Shown: positions 34,501 through 43,929, numbered from the stretch's first letter. The stretch is 64,000 nucleotides of DNA from an uncultured Candidatus Saccharibacteria bacterium (GCA_958399925.1 CATXOC010000001.1:304990-368989); one strand, 5' to 3'. Notes: generated by a model from the letters alone, not told the origin. Translations and numbers: made by a program.

Positions 34501-35339
34501 TTGCTACTTCTCCATTTACTATATAGTTTGGCTATTACCTTTGCGCTTACCCTGTCGTATCTGCTCATGTATTCATCGGTAATTATCGATGGTTTGTAGT
34601 GTCCTATCTCGTTGTTGATATGCGTCTGAATATCGTGCCGATTGTAATTTGCTAGCTTAGTAAATTTCTTCAGCTCATCTGTACTATTGAATTTCAATAG
34701 TATTTTGTTGAGTCTACTTTTGTTGTTGTCGCCAAAGTATGAATTATGATAGCCTAGAAATTTGTTAATGGTTGTTTTAATACTAGGATCTATATAATAA
34801 AAGAACCTAACATTTTCATGTTTGTGAATTGGCTTGAGGTATATAAACTCAGGGTCGACTATTGTTGGACCGAGCCCGCCATCTAATGAACAATAAGAAT
34901 CTGAATAGATGGATTTGCTATTAATGTTTATGTAAAGTTTGCGCCATTCGCTGGATTTGTCTGCCCAAATGTCATTTATAAATGTTCGCCCGCAGTTGTC
35001 GGGCTCTCGAGTGAAAGAAATAGATACCCTTGCATCAACATTTGATATAAATTCGTAGTCTTGTGAGTTGTCTACGTAGCTCCAACATTCAGGCGTCTCT
35101 AGTAACGCCTGTATATGTGCTAATGATATGTTGTTGCTGTGTTCATTAATAAACACATTGTTATTGCTGCCATTAACTTGGTTTGTGGCATTAAAGTTTG
35201 TATTGTTAATGTAGCCTATAGATTGTTGTGAGTTGTTGTCTCCTCGGATTGCTTGTTTGACGGTATCACCCCTTTGTGTGGAAATGTTGGGGGCCGAGCT
35301 AATAATTTCGCTAATCCATTTAATTATTTTTTGAAACAT
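34497..35339 (-). CDS. Unknown gene embedded in the type I R-M operon
   Basis: A 280-residue protein between hsdM and hsdS. Its start overlaps the end of hsdM by 20 nt and its TGA overlaps the hsdS ATG (ATGA), so all three are translationally coupled. The N-terminus has a short amphipathic helix (MFQKIIKWISEII), then an Asn-rich low-complexity stretch (about residues 30-70, RGDNNSQQSIGYINNTN). The rest is a mixed alpha/beta sequence with many aromatics. I do not recognise a family. Coupling suggests a function with the R-M complex, for example regulation, anti-restriction or an added effector; that is inference. Confidence 0.65.
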   Translation of the reverse strand: MFQKIIKWISEIISSAPNISTQRGDTVKQAIRGDNNSQQSIGYINNTNFNATNQVNGSNNNVFINEHSNNISLAHIQALLETPECWSYVDNSQDYEFISNVDARVSISFTREPDNCGRTFINDIWADKSSEWRKLYININSKSIYSDSYCSLDGGLGPTIVDPEFIYLKPIHKHENVRFFYYIDPSIKTTINKFLGYHNSYFGDNNKSRLNKILLKFNSTDELKKFTKLANYNRHDIQTHINNEIGHYKPSIITDEYMSRYDRVSAKVIAKLYSKWRSSK

Positions 35340-36978
35340 TGTCTAGTCCCTCGTTAATTTTGTCCATAGCTGATTTGCTGGCATCAAATAATGATCGAAG
35401 ATTGTTTGTGACGCTGTCAATCTTTTTTCTAAACTCCTCTTCTGTTATATCTACATGTGGGATTTTGATGTCGAAGTATTGGCCAGCGGCGAGGGAGTAG
35501 TTCTTGTTTTTGATTTCGTCATATGTGACAGTTACGCTAAAGTCATCTATGGCTTCGATATTGTTAAACGTATCGATAATCTTCTGTTCTTCCTCGGGGC
35601 TTAGTACAGTGCGTTGATTTTTGCCATCGGTCTTTATGTCGGTACCTAACTTACTGGCGTCAACTAGAACGACTTTATTGTCAGTATTTAATTTATCAAT
35701 AAATACAACTGAAACGTTAGTGCCAGTATTGGCGAATATGTTGGATGGCATAGATATGGCGCCCTTTAACCAATGTTGTTCCACCAATCGTTGGCGAATC
35801 TTCTTTTCTATGCCACTTTGGGCGGATATAAATCCTGTTGGAACAACAAGGGCGGCGCGCCCGCTTGGTGCTAGGTTGTATAAAATATGCTGGATGAACA
35901 ACAGATAAATTGCCATTTTGTCTTTAGCTTTGTTGGGTATTTTAGGCACACCGGCAAAGAAGCGCTCGCTGGCGTCGGGCTCGTTGGCAACTTGGTCACG
36001 CCAACTACTGAAATCTAGTTTGAAGGGTGGGTTGGATACGATGTAATCAAACTTATCCTCAGGCCGCGTACCGACGTTCTTCGGCGACAGAATCGTATTA
36101 CCTTGGACGACGTTTTTGATTGAGGGTGCTAGATTATTTAGGATATAGTTTAGGCGTAGCATCTGGGATGATTTCTGGGATATATCTTGACTATAGGTGC
36201 TACACTTATCCTCGCCAATAATATGAGCCAGGTTGATTAGAAGGGTGCCGGAGCCGGCGGCAGGGTCGTAGATGCGTACACTCTTGGTCTTAACGGGATG
36301 CTGAGTTAGGATCTCGGAAATAATTTTAGCAACGGAGTGTGGGGTGTAATATTCGGCGTAGACACCGCCGCCGTTGGCGTTATAGTCCTTGATCAGGTAT
36401 TCAAAGATGGTAGAGAAGAAGTCAAAACCTTGGCTAAAGGCATTGGTGAAATCTAGTTTATCGGTGGCTAGTACGTTAATGATGGCACGGGCAAAGGGGT
36501 CGCGTTTACCGCTATCACTAATAATCCAGCCAAATAGATTAGCGTCGAATAGAGGGATGGGTGCTCCTTCGTCGGTGTGAACCGAGAACACACCAGCGTT
36601 ATTCTGGGCGATGTCAGCCAGAGTGTCGTCAAATAGCTTTGCAAACTCAGGCTCAGATTGGCGATTATATAAATAAGATATTAAGTGATTTGGTTGTAAG
36701 CGAATACCACCACCGCCAAAGCTATCCAGAAAGTCCTGGTAGTTATCGTTATTTTGGGCCAGCTGATCTAGAAAGTCAGTAATTTCAGATGTGGTATGTA
36801 GCTCGGGGTGAGACACGCTGACGCTATGCAGGAACTTGTCGTTGAGGAATTTATACAGGAAAGTCTGGACGATAACCTTGTATTCGTCGCCGCCGTTTCC
36901 GAGACCATAGCTATTGCATATAGCCTTTAGCTGGTCGATTAAACTTTTTGTTTTTTGTATATAATCCTTGGTTTCCAC
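35320..36978 (-). CDS. hsdM: Type I restriction-modification DNA methyltransferase
   Basis: A 552-residue HsdM. The N-terminal helical HsdM domain (LKAICNSYGLGNGGDEYK) precedes an N6-adenine methyltransferase core with motif I IYDPAAGSGTLLINLAH, YAEYYTPHSVAKI and catalytic NPPF in YIVSNPPFKLDF. With two HsdM and one HsdS it forms the modification enzyme. GTG start overlaps the hsdR stop (TAGTG). This is the only hsd gene without a visible lesion. With a truncated HsdS, methylation specificity may be lost or altered. Confidence 0.93.
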   Translation of the reverse strand: METKDYIQKTKSLIDQLKAICNSYGLGNGGDEYKVIVQTFLYKFLNDKFLHSVSVSHPELHTTSEITDFLDQLAQNNDNYQDFLDSFGGGGIRLQPNHLISYLYNRQSEPEFAKLFDDTLADIAQNNAGVFSVHTDEGAPIPLFDANLFGWIISDSGKRDPFARAIINVLATDKLDFTNAFSQGFDFFSTIFEYLIKDYNANGGGVYAEYYTPHSVAKIISEILTQHPVKTKSVRIYDPAAGSGTLLINLAHIIGEDKCSTYSQDISQKSSQMLRLNYILNNLAPSIKNVVQGNTILSPKNVGTRPEDKFDYIVSNPPFKLDFSSWRDQVANEPDASERFFAGVPKIPNKAKDKMAIYLLFIQHILYNLAPSGRAALVVPTGFISAQSGIEKKIRQRLVEQHWLKGAISMPSNIFANTGTNVSVVFIDKLNTDNKVVLVDASKLGTDIKTDGKNQRTVLSPEEEQKIIDTFNNIEAIDDFSVTVTYDEIKNKNYSLAAGQYFDIKIPHVDITEEEFRKKIDSVTNNLRSLFDASKSAMDKINEGLDNVSKNN

Positions 36979-39900
36979 TATTCTTCTCCTACATATTCTC
37001 GTTGATATTCATCGCAGATCTGTTGTGCTGCGTATTGTCGGACTGGTCGAGCAATATTTAGCCCTTCATCGGTTGATGCGTTGAGTAGCGATTGCTTGAT
37101 ATTGCCCATGAAGAATTCGTCGTTGTGGATGATGTCGCGATTATTGATAATTTGTTGATCTATGTCGGTTTTTACGTTCGATAAGAATTTGTTTATCTGT
37201 GATGCCGCAACGGGCGACTCGCCTACGACACTGGCGGTCGGATCAGTGATTGCCACAGTAGATTGTTGCTGTAGCTTGTGTTTGACGAACTCGCGTGTAT
37301 GCTTTTCGACACGGGCGAATTTAGGATCATCGTTGTATTGTCTGGCGATCTTCTGGTTATACTGGTTAAGTTTTGTGATACGGTCATAGATACTTTGTAG
37401 CTGCATGGTCATTCTATCCAGGTTATCGAGACTGGTCTGATTTTGGTCAATATTGGCAGACTGCATTAGCTTGCCAAACTCTTGACGCAGTGTGGTAAAT
37501 TTAGGATCCTGCTGGTCGATGTTGACAGCCATGTTCTGACGGATATCGCGTACTAATGTTTTGGCTTTGCTGATCGGCTCAGATAAATCCAGCTCTTCCT
37601 GGCCAATTTTCTGGAAATTAAATACTACGTCTTCTAGGGCGAGGTCTAACAGCCTGCGACTATCAATATCGCCGGTGCTAGATAGGGCATCTTGGGCGTT
37701 AATCATTTTGATACGTCGGTCGACTTCATTTAGTTCATCGTTGATTTTTGTTATATCAATTTGCGCTAGCAGGTCGTTGTGGCCAAGTAGGCGGATGATA
37801 TTATATATACCTTTGGTGTCAGATAGAGCCTTGCTGACGCGCGACAGCTCAGATTTGTCCTTGGTCTGATTTAGCTGATTTGTAAATTCTTCGGCATTGG
37901 CTAGATTGTAGTCTTTTAGGCTATTTTGAATTTGTTTAATACGTTGTTCCAGTTCGCCGCGACTAATAAACAGCGAGCCAAAGATGTCGTTGCTGTTGTC
38001 GGATGAATCAACTCCATTGCTATATTCGTCCTTCAGTTCCTCTAGGTAACGCTCGTTAGTAACGGCAAACTCGTCGCGAATATCGGCAAAGTCAACCACG
38101 TAACCCATCTGGAAATTATGGTATGGTCGATTGACTCGCGTTAGGGTCTGCAATAGGTTATGCGCCCGGATGATACGACATAGGTAGAGTCGTTTTAGTC
38201 GCGGTGCATCAAAACCGGTTAATAGCATATTAAAGACAATCAGCAAGTCAATTTTGCCGGCCTTAAATTCGTCGACGTGCCGCTTGCGAATCTCCTTGGT
38301 ATCGCTGTCGTGTAGTATTAAAGCGACAGATAATTCGGGGTGTGACTCCTGCAGTTGCTTAAATACTTCGCGGGCTTGTCTGGACGAACTACAAACTATC
38401 ATGCCACCAATAGTAGAGTCATTCATAATTTGACGACCAACGGCAAAGTCGCGTGTAATGTAATCGACTAGTGCAGCGGCGTAGCGAGGATGAGCGTAAA
38501 GGTCGGATTTATGTAGTACACCCGATTGTACCTGGATGCTACTAAGTATGTTTTTGAGTTCTTCGCGATATGACGTATCAATGTCCTCGCGTAGTAGACG
38601 CAAGGTGTAGCCATCCCTGATTGAATCTGTGTAATAGTATTTATGAATATAGTGACCGAATATACCAACAGTTGTTTTGCGGTCAATTTTATCTGACAAC
38701 ACTTCATCCTCGCTATCAACCTCATGATTTTTTGTATAGAATTAGCGGTGTACCGGTGAGGGCAATCTTAATAGAGTCGTGATCGGAGTTGTATAGATTA
38801 GCTAAATAGCTACCGCGTGGATCATAGCTGCGGTGCGCCTCGTCGATAAAGTAGATACGTTGAATGTTTAAATTGTCGTAGCCACTGCTGTTGATGGCTT
38901 CAGTGTCGTCGCGGAACTTCTGGATATTGATAACGCAGATCTCGTTATTTCCTGACGTAGTGACGTTGGCGCTAGCAAACTCGGCTTTTAACTGGTCTTT
39001 ATTCTGAACCGTGCGTGTTCTTAGCCCGCGCTTAGTGAATTCTTGAACGGCTTGGTTAAGTAAATCTATACGGTCTACGATAAAGTAGAACTTAGTAATT
39101 TTGTTCTGCTTAGCGAAGTAATCGGTTAGATATTTGACGTTGTAATAAGCTAGGGCGGTTTTGCCTGAGCCCTGAGTATGCCAAATAACGCCTTTCTTTA
39201 CACCGTTGTCTAATGTGTCGGAAATTGCCATAGTGGCAAATAACTGCGGATAGCGCATGATGTGCTTCTGTGGGTATTGTGCGTTCGGTGTACTAACATA
39301 AGCAAAAGCATATTGCAGAATAAACTTTAGTCGTGGTAAGCAAAGCAAACTGGTAATGATTTTGTTTGTTGGTGTATCGGGATGTAAGTTGGTTTGGTAT
39401 TCGTCGGAGTTTTTGATGACCGGCAGGTTGTTGTCGATGAGAATTCTGTTCTCTATGGCACCGTCCTTGTCGTGTATCTGATCAATAACTTTTGAATAGC
39501 GTTGCTCTCGGAAGTGGTTGAACTTAATGCTTACGCGTTTGCCCATGGCGGGTGCGGCATAAAAGGCACCGGCGAGCGAGTTGATCGACTGGTCGTCATA
39601 GTCCATGTTATTACTGAAGATCATGAACTGAGTTAGATTGATAAACTTCTTGAACTTGCGATTAGAGAAACGTTCATTAATGCGATCGCGCTCAGCTTTG
39701 ATGCCGTCAGTATTGTTGGGTTTCTTGACCTCTATGAATACTAGCGGCATGCCATTAACCAGGCAAATAATATCTGGACGAAACTCGTCGCCCTCGTTTT
39801 TATACGTCAACTCAGTTACAACGTTAAATGTGTTGTTGCTGAAGTTATTCCAGTCAATTAAATTGATACCGTTGATGCCGTGCAATAGCGCATCGTAGAA

Positions 39901-40175
39901 GGACTTTCCGGTATCGTCGGAATCGAGCAGTACATTCTTGATTCGTGCATAGGCACTATTAATTTGCGAATCTAGATCCGAGCTTGCGGGGGGGTATTTA
40001 CTTGATTGATTTTGCGGAGACTATCGTTAAAAACATCGCGAAAAATATTGGTAGATGGGTCGATCTGGGATTTAATGTCAGGGTCTTTAATAGACAGATA
40101 TTTATATCCTAGCCGCGTCAGATGGACTATGGCTGGTATCTTTACCCTGGAATTTTCATTAAAGCCTCGACTCAT
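36978..40175 (-). pseudogene. hsdR: Type I restriction endonuclease subunit HsdR, two frameshifts
   Basis: Three consecutive pieces in different frames make a full HsdR of about 1065 residues. Piece 1 (40175 to about 39990) is the N-terminus and ends out of frame at a run of seven G (plus strand 39988-39994). Piece 2 continues as ASSDLDSQINSAYARIKNVL and holds the nuclease site (RPDIICL...FIEVKKPN), Walker A (HTQGSGKTA), DEAH (FIDEAHRS) and LTGTPL. It runs out of frame at six A (minus strand; plus 38728-38733), and reading one A fewer joins it to piece 3 (NHEVDSEDEVLSDKIDRKTT, then FGHYIHKYYY). Piece 3 has the remaining helicase motifs and the C-terminal helices. As written no active endonuclease is made. 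Confidence 0.88.
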
Positions 40176-40231
40176 GATATTTATATTCTACCACAGGATT
40201 ATAGGAATCGTAGTTATGCTATAATTGAATC

Positions 40232-40495
40232 ATGAAAGCTAGCCCTAAATCCGCTAAAACTGCCGATGGATTCGGTAACAGCCATGTCGCTGAGCCGGCA
40301 GTGGTGATTGAGACGCGTGCTGTGTCTAAGGCAACACAAGATGAAGCCGATCCTGATAAAGAGCGGGCAGTCGCTAAAATTCGTGAGGGTCTGAAATACG
40401 ACAGAAAGCATCCAGGGTATCTGACGGGTAAACAGGTTTTTGGGCGTGCACGAGCGTATTTAGCTGAACTAAAAAAAGTACGGCACAATGCCTAG
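40232..40495 (+). CDS. Antitoxin of ParE/RelE-type module 1
   Basis: An 87-residue basic/acidic mixed protein starting MKASPKSAKTADGFG. It overlaps the following toxin gene by 8 nt, the usual antitoxin-first order. The C-terminal part (EGLKYDRKHPGYLTGKQVF) probably binds the toxin. It has a close paralogue at 40833-41144. TATAAT (40220-40225) ends 6 nt before the ATG: leaderless. There is no recognisable DNA-binding fold, so autoregulation cannot be predicted. Confidence 0.65.
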   Translation: MKASPKSAKTADGFGNSHVAEPAVVIETRAVSKATQDEADPDKERAVAKIREGLKYDRKHPGYLTGKQVFGRARAYLAELKKVRHNA

Positions 40496-40796
40496 GCGAG
40501 TTGTATATAGTCGCTGTTTTGATATGGATTTATTGTCGGCGATTAACTATATTGCAAATGAATTAATGAACGACATAGCGGCGGAGCGACTGCTGAATCG
40601 GACTGAGAATGAGATCAATCGACTGGCTAAATCTGATATGCTAATACCAAAGGTCTATGTAACGGTTGACGAGACTGACTATTGTCGATTACTGGTTGGA
40701 AATTACGTGGCAATCTATACTCTTGAGAATAATGTGATAACAATGCGTCGATTCTATCACGGTTCGCAGAATATCGCAGAAAGACTGCGTGGGTAG
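40488..40796 (+). CDS. ParE/RelE-superfamily toxin 1
   Basis: A 102-residue protein with the family layout: N-terminal helical pair (DLLSAINYIANELMN), then strands with CRLLVGNYVAIYTLENNVITMRRFYHG, where the final RRFYHG is the typical RelE/ParE active strand. Family members cut ribosome-bound mRNA or poison gyrase; which applies here is unknown. Its position after the antitoxin and 8-nt overlap support the call. Confidence 0.75.
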   Translation: MPRRVVYSRCFDMDLLSAINYIANELMNDIAAERLLNRTENEINRLAKSDMLIPKVYVTVDETDYCRLLVGNYVAIYTLENNVITMRRFYHGSQNIAERLRG

Positions 40797-40832
40797 TAAT
40801 AGTAGGGTATGTCCTTATGCTATAATTGAACC

Positions 40833-41144
40833 ATGAAAGCTAGCCCTAAATCCGCTAAAATAACCGATGAATTCGGCAGCAGCTACGTTGCCGAACCGGC
40901 AGTGGTGATTGCACCCGCAGGGAAAGCGATTAGTAATACTGATCCGCTGGATTATAGTGATGGTGAAGGTGATGACTCTTGGATGGACACACCTGATGGA
41001 CGCGAAGCATTGTGTCAGTGGCTGCAAGAGGGGCTAGAGTATGACAAGAAGCACCCTAAGACTTATACGATGGAGGAGTTTAGGGTGCAAATGGATGCCT
41101 ATTTAGACGAGCTAGGCAGAAAGATAAAAAGCAAAAAATTGTAG
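40833..41144 (+). CDS. Antitoxin of module 2 (paralogue of module 1)
   Basis: A 103-residue protein sharing its promoter, start and first dozen codons almost exactly with the antitoxin at 40232. A stretch of about 45 bp (40817-40861 against 40216-40260) is nearly identical. The middle gained an acidic insert (DPLDYSDGEGDDSWMD). The toxin-binding end EGLEYDKKHPKTYTMEEF matches module 1. TATAAT (40821-40826) ends 6 nt before the ATG: leaderless. Confidence 0.65.
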   Translation: MKASPKSAKITDEFGSSYVAEPAVVIAPAGKAISNTDPLDYSDGEGDDSWMDTPDGREALCQWLQEGLEYDKKHPKTYTMEEFRVQMDAYLDELGRKIKSKKL

Positions 41145-41153
41145 ACGTAGACG

Positions 41154-41495
41154 ATGTCGATATTTGATAGGTATGCGGTCAAGCCAACCGAGGAGTTTAA
41201 ACGGGATTTTCGTGAGATACTGCAATATATAGCAAGGAGGGAGCAGGATATACTTAACTCTGTAAAATTTAGCAACTTTGTAAATAATGAAATAGAAAAG
41301 CTATCGTATAGAGCTGCGGCGTCGCATCCACCATTTATAACCCTCAACGGTATTAAACTATATCGCTACAACATCAAACACTACGCCGTATTCTACACGA
41401 TTGACGGCGATACTGTATATGTTCGCCGAATCATACATAGCTCACGCGATCTGCGAAAAGCCCTGCGCCGTTCCACTGTCATACGGTGTCTATAG
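41154..41495 (+). CDS. ParE/RelE-superfamily toxin 2
   Basis: A 113-residue RelE/ParE-like protein: helical start (FKRDFREILQYIARREQDIL), then LYRYNIKHYAVFYTIDGDTVYVRRIIHSSRDL, the active strand. It starts 9 nt after antitoxin 2. The C-terminal RKALRRSTVIRCL is unlike toxin 1, and the next frame continues into a membrane-protein-like sequence, so the 3' end may have been altered by a junction. Confidence 0.7.
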   Translation: MSIFDRYAVKPTEEFKRDFREILQYIARREQDILNSVKFSNFVNNEIEKLSYRAAASHPPFITLNGIKLYRYNIKHYAVFYTIDGDTVYVRRIIHSSRDLRKALRRSTVIRCL

Positions 41496-41733
41496 TTTAC
41501 TGAATAGTGCACCGACGAACGGTCGATCGCTGGTTGGAATAGCTACAGTGTTCATGGTTGTGGCTATAGTGCCAGCTATACTTATGAAAGGTACGTGTAA
41601 GTTGGTGGTTGCTCCTTCTGTAATATTACTATGGTCATTTATTGTATACGCAACAGCTCTAGGTAATGGTTTGTCTAGTCAAAAGGATTATGGGATAAAC
41701 AAGGGAATATATGCGTTAAGCTTAGCCCTTTAA
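41496..41733 (+). pseudogene. Membrane-protein fragment after toxin 2
   Basis: A frame open from inside toxin 2 to the TAA ending at 41733. Its second half encodes two hydrophobic segments (LVGIATVFMVVAIVPAILM and LVVAPSVILLWSFIVYA) and GNGLSSQKDYGINKG. No credible start or SD is seen at its beginning (internal GTG 41544, ATG 41553). It looks like the 3' remnant of a membrane protein truncated when the toxin module arrived. Confidence 0.35.
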
Positions 41734-41782
41734 CTACGAGCGTTTGGCGCTAGCCGGATTCTTATGGTGTATAATAGAACCA

Positions 41783-42067
41783 ATGAGTGTTAGTAAAGAT
41801 GATGTGCGCCATCTGGCGAAGCTGAGCCAAATATATGTGACGGATCAGCAGGCGGACAGCCTAACTGGGCAGCTAGATAAGATTGTTGATTATATTAACA
41901 TGTTGGACGAGTTAGACACTGATGGCGTTGAGCCTACATTTCAGGTGACAGGCCTACAGAATGTGTGGCGCGATGATACAATTCAGCCGCAATTACCGCG
42001 CGAAGAGCTATTAAAGCTGGCGCCTGATCAAGAAGCCGGCCAAGTTAAAGTGCCGAAGGTACTATAG
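41783..42067 (+). CDS. gatC: Asp/Glu-tRNA amidotransferase subunit C
   Basis: A 94-residue GatC: VSKDDVRHLAKLSQIYVTD, LDKIVDYINMLDELDTDGVEPTF and a Trp-Arg-Asp-Asp near the end. A longer frame from 41744 exists, but TATAAT at 41770-41775 lies inside it and ends 7 nt before the ATG at 41783, so the shorter leaderless start is used. GatC stabilises GatA in the complex that makes Gln-tRNA and/or Asn-tRNA from mischarged tRNA. Confidence 0.92.
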   Translation: MSVSKDDVRHLAKLSQIYVTDQQADSLTGQLDKIVDYINMLDELDTDGVEPTFQVTGLQNVWRDDTIQPQLPREELLKLAPDQEAGQVKVPKVL

Positions 42068-42076
42068 GAGATACGG

Positions 42077-43489
42077 ATGGATAGTGAGATTTTACGAATT
42101 ACCGAGGACATCAAATCTGGCAAGACTACGGCGCGCGCGGAGGTTGAAAAGGCGATTGCGCGTGCAAAGGAGACCGAGGATCTGCACGCTTTGCTAGAGC
42201 TATTTGAAGATGAGGCGTTAAAGCGAGCGGATGAAATCGACGCCAAGGTAAGGGCGGGTGAAAAATTAGGCAAGTTAGTCGGTGTGCCGTATGTGGCAAA
42301 GGATAACTTCTTGACTAAGCTAGGCCACACGACTGCTGCAGCTAAAATTCTAGAAAATTTCCAGTCACCAATTGACGCTACGGCGGTTGAAAAAATAGAC
42401 GCCGAGGATGCAATTCTGATCGGTAAGGCTAACATGGACGCTTTTGCGCATGGCGGCTCGACGGAGAATAGCTATTTTGGGCCAACACATAACGCAGTAG
42501 ATTTTGAACGTGTAGCAGGTGGTTCATCTGGTGGTTCTGCGGTGATCGTCGCGGCTGGCGTAGTGCCATTTGCACTAGGTTCAGATACCGGTGGATCGAT
42601 TCGTCAGCCAGCTAGCTTTAACGGTGTAGTGGGGCTAAAGCCAACCTATGGGATGATTAGCCGCTATGGCGTAGTGGCAATGGCTAGCTCGACCGACGTT
42701 GTTGGACCGCTAACGCGTACTGTTAAGGATGCTGAAATCGTTTGCGATGTACTAGCCGGTCAGGACAAGAAGGATAGTAACGTTCATCCATGTTATTATG
42801 AAATGCCAACTGACGCACCGAAGCATCTCAAGATTGGTTTGATTCGTGAATTTGTTGGCGACGGTGTAGACAAAGAGGTTGCTGAACAGACTAAGAAGAC
42901 AGCCGATCGCTTGCGCAACATGGGTCATACCGTCGAAGAAGTCGACTTGCCAATGGCGAAATATGCTCTTGCCATGTACTACATTGTGGTGCCAGCCGAG
43001 ATTACCTCGAACTTGGGTCGCTACGACGGCGTCCGCTATGGCTATCGCTCATCAGATGCTAAATCACTGGACGATATTTATGGCATGAGCCGCAGTGAAG
43101 GCTTCATGGATGAAAACAAGCGCCGTATCTTGATTGGTTCGTATGTGCTGTCTAGTGGTTATTTTGACGCATATTATTTGAAGGCGCAGAAGGCGCGAAC
43201 TCTGCTAATCAATAACTTTAACAAGTTATTCGACCAATACGATTTCTTGATTTGTCCAGTTGCGCCAACTCCGGCGTATAAGTTGGGCGAAAACATAGGT
43301 GATCCATTAAAGATGTATTTGGCTGACGCTATGACTGTGCCAGCTAGTATGGCGGGCTTGCCAGCAATTTCGGTGCCGAACGGTACAACTTATGAGGGTT
43401 TGCCGATTGGCTTGCAGGTAATTGGCAAGATGAAGGACGATGCTCGCATGTTAGCTTTCGCATCAGAAATCGAGAAAGAGGATAAATAA
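42077..43489 (+). CDS. gatA: Asp/Glu-tRNA amidotransferase subunit A
   Basis: A 470-residue amidase-signature protein. The Ser-cisSer-Lys triad is in VPYVAKDN (Lys) and AGGSSGGSAVIVAAG with SDTGGSIRQPA. It releases ammonia from glutamine for GatB. GGAG SD 10 nt before the ATG; it ends in TAATG with the next gene. Co-transcribed with gatC. Confidence 0.95.
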   Translation: MDSEILRITEDIKSGKTTARAEVEKAIARAKETEDLHALLELFEDEALKRADEIDAKVRAGEKLGKLVGVPYVAKDNFLTKLGHTTAAAKILENFQSPIDATAVEKIDAEDAILIGKANMDAFAHGGSTENSYFGPTHNAVDFERVAGGSSGGSAVIVAAGVVPFALGSDTGGSIRQPASFNGVVGLKPTYGMISRYGVVAMASSTDVVGPLTRTVKDAEIVCDVLAGQDKKDSNVHPCYYEMPTDAPKHLKIGLIREFVGDGVDKEVAEQTKKTADRLRNMGHTVEEVDLPMAKYALAMYYIVVPAEITSNLGRYDGVRYGYRSSDAKSLDDIYGMSRSEGFMDENKRRILIGSYVLSSGYFDAYYLKAQKARTLLINNFNKLFDQYDFLICPVAPTPAYKLGENIGDPLKMYLADAMTVPASMAGLPAISVPNGTTYEGLPIGLQVIGKMKDDARMLAFASEIEKEDK

Positions 43490-43917
43490 TGGGTGACTCG
43501 CTCTTGCCGACTTTGATGATGTTGCTAGCGATAGTCGTAGTCGGTGTTGTACTGCTAGCTATTCTGATCACCACGCGCGGTAAGGGTAAGACTTTGGATA
43601 AGGAAGCGTACCGTACTGAGTGGCTAAAGATTGAGAATAATCTAGACAAGGCGAACGACGCTACTTATCAATTTTCAATTCTGTCGGCGGATAAGTTGCT
43701 GGATCGGGCGCTAAGAGAATTGGGTGTACCGGGCAAGGATATGGGTGAACGACTAAAGAAATCTGATGGTCGTTTCAAAAATATTGATACCGTCTGGGCA
43801 GCACACAAGATTCGCAACAAGATTGCCCACGAAGTTGACGCCAAGATTGACCGTAAGGTATTACGACGTATGTTAGCAGTATATAAAAATGCCCTTAAGG
43901 AATTGGGCGCGATATAG
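43489..43917 (+). CDS. Membrane-anchored protein with HEPN-like RxxxxH motif, inside gatCAB
   Basis: A 142-residue protein with one N-terminal membrane segment (about 8-28) and a helical cytoplasmic domain. Near the C-terminus is HKIRNKIAHE with Arg109 and His114, the spacing of the HEPN RNase motif (R-x4-6-H, often with Asn after Arg). It is coupled to gatA (TAATG) and sits 12 nt before gatB. HEPN domains commonly cut tRNA or other RNA; a link to tRNA handling is tempting given the neighbours but is inference. It could also be a structural HEPN without activity. Confidence 0.6.
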   Translation: MGDSLLPTLMMLLAIVVVGVVLLAILITTRGKGKTLDKEAYRTEWLKIENNLDKANDATYQFSILSADKLLDRALRELGVPGKDMGERLKKSDGRFKNIDTVWAAHKIRNKIAHEVDAKIDRKVLRRMLAVYKNALKELGAI

Positions 43918-43929
43918 GAGGATGGATAG

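Noticed and set aside
38468..38725. 85-codon minus-strand frame in the hsdR break
   Set aside because: It is an out-of-frame reading of hsdR; the joined HsdR frame explains the region.
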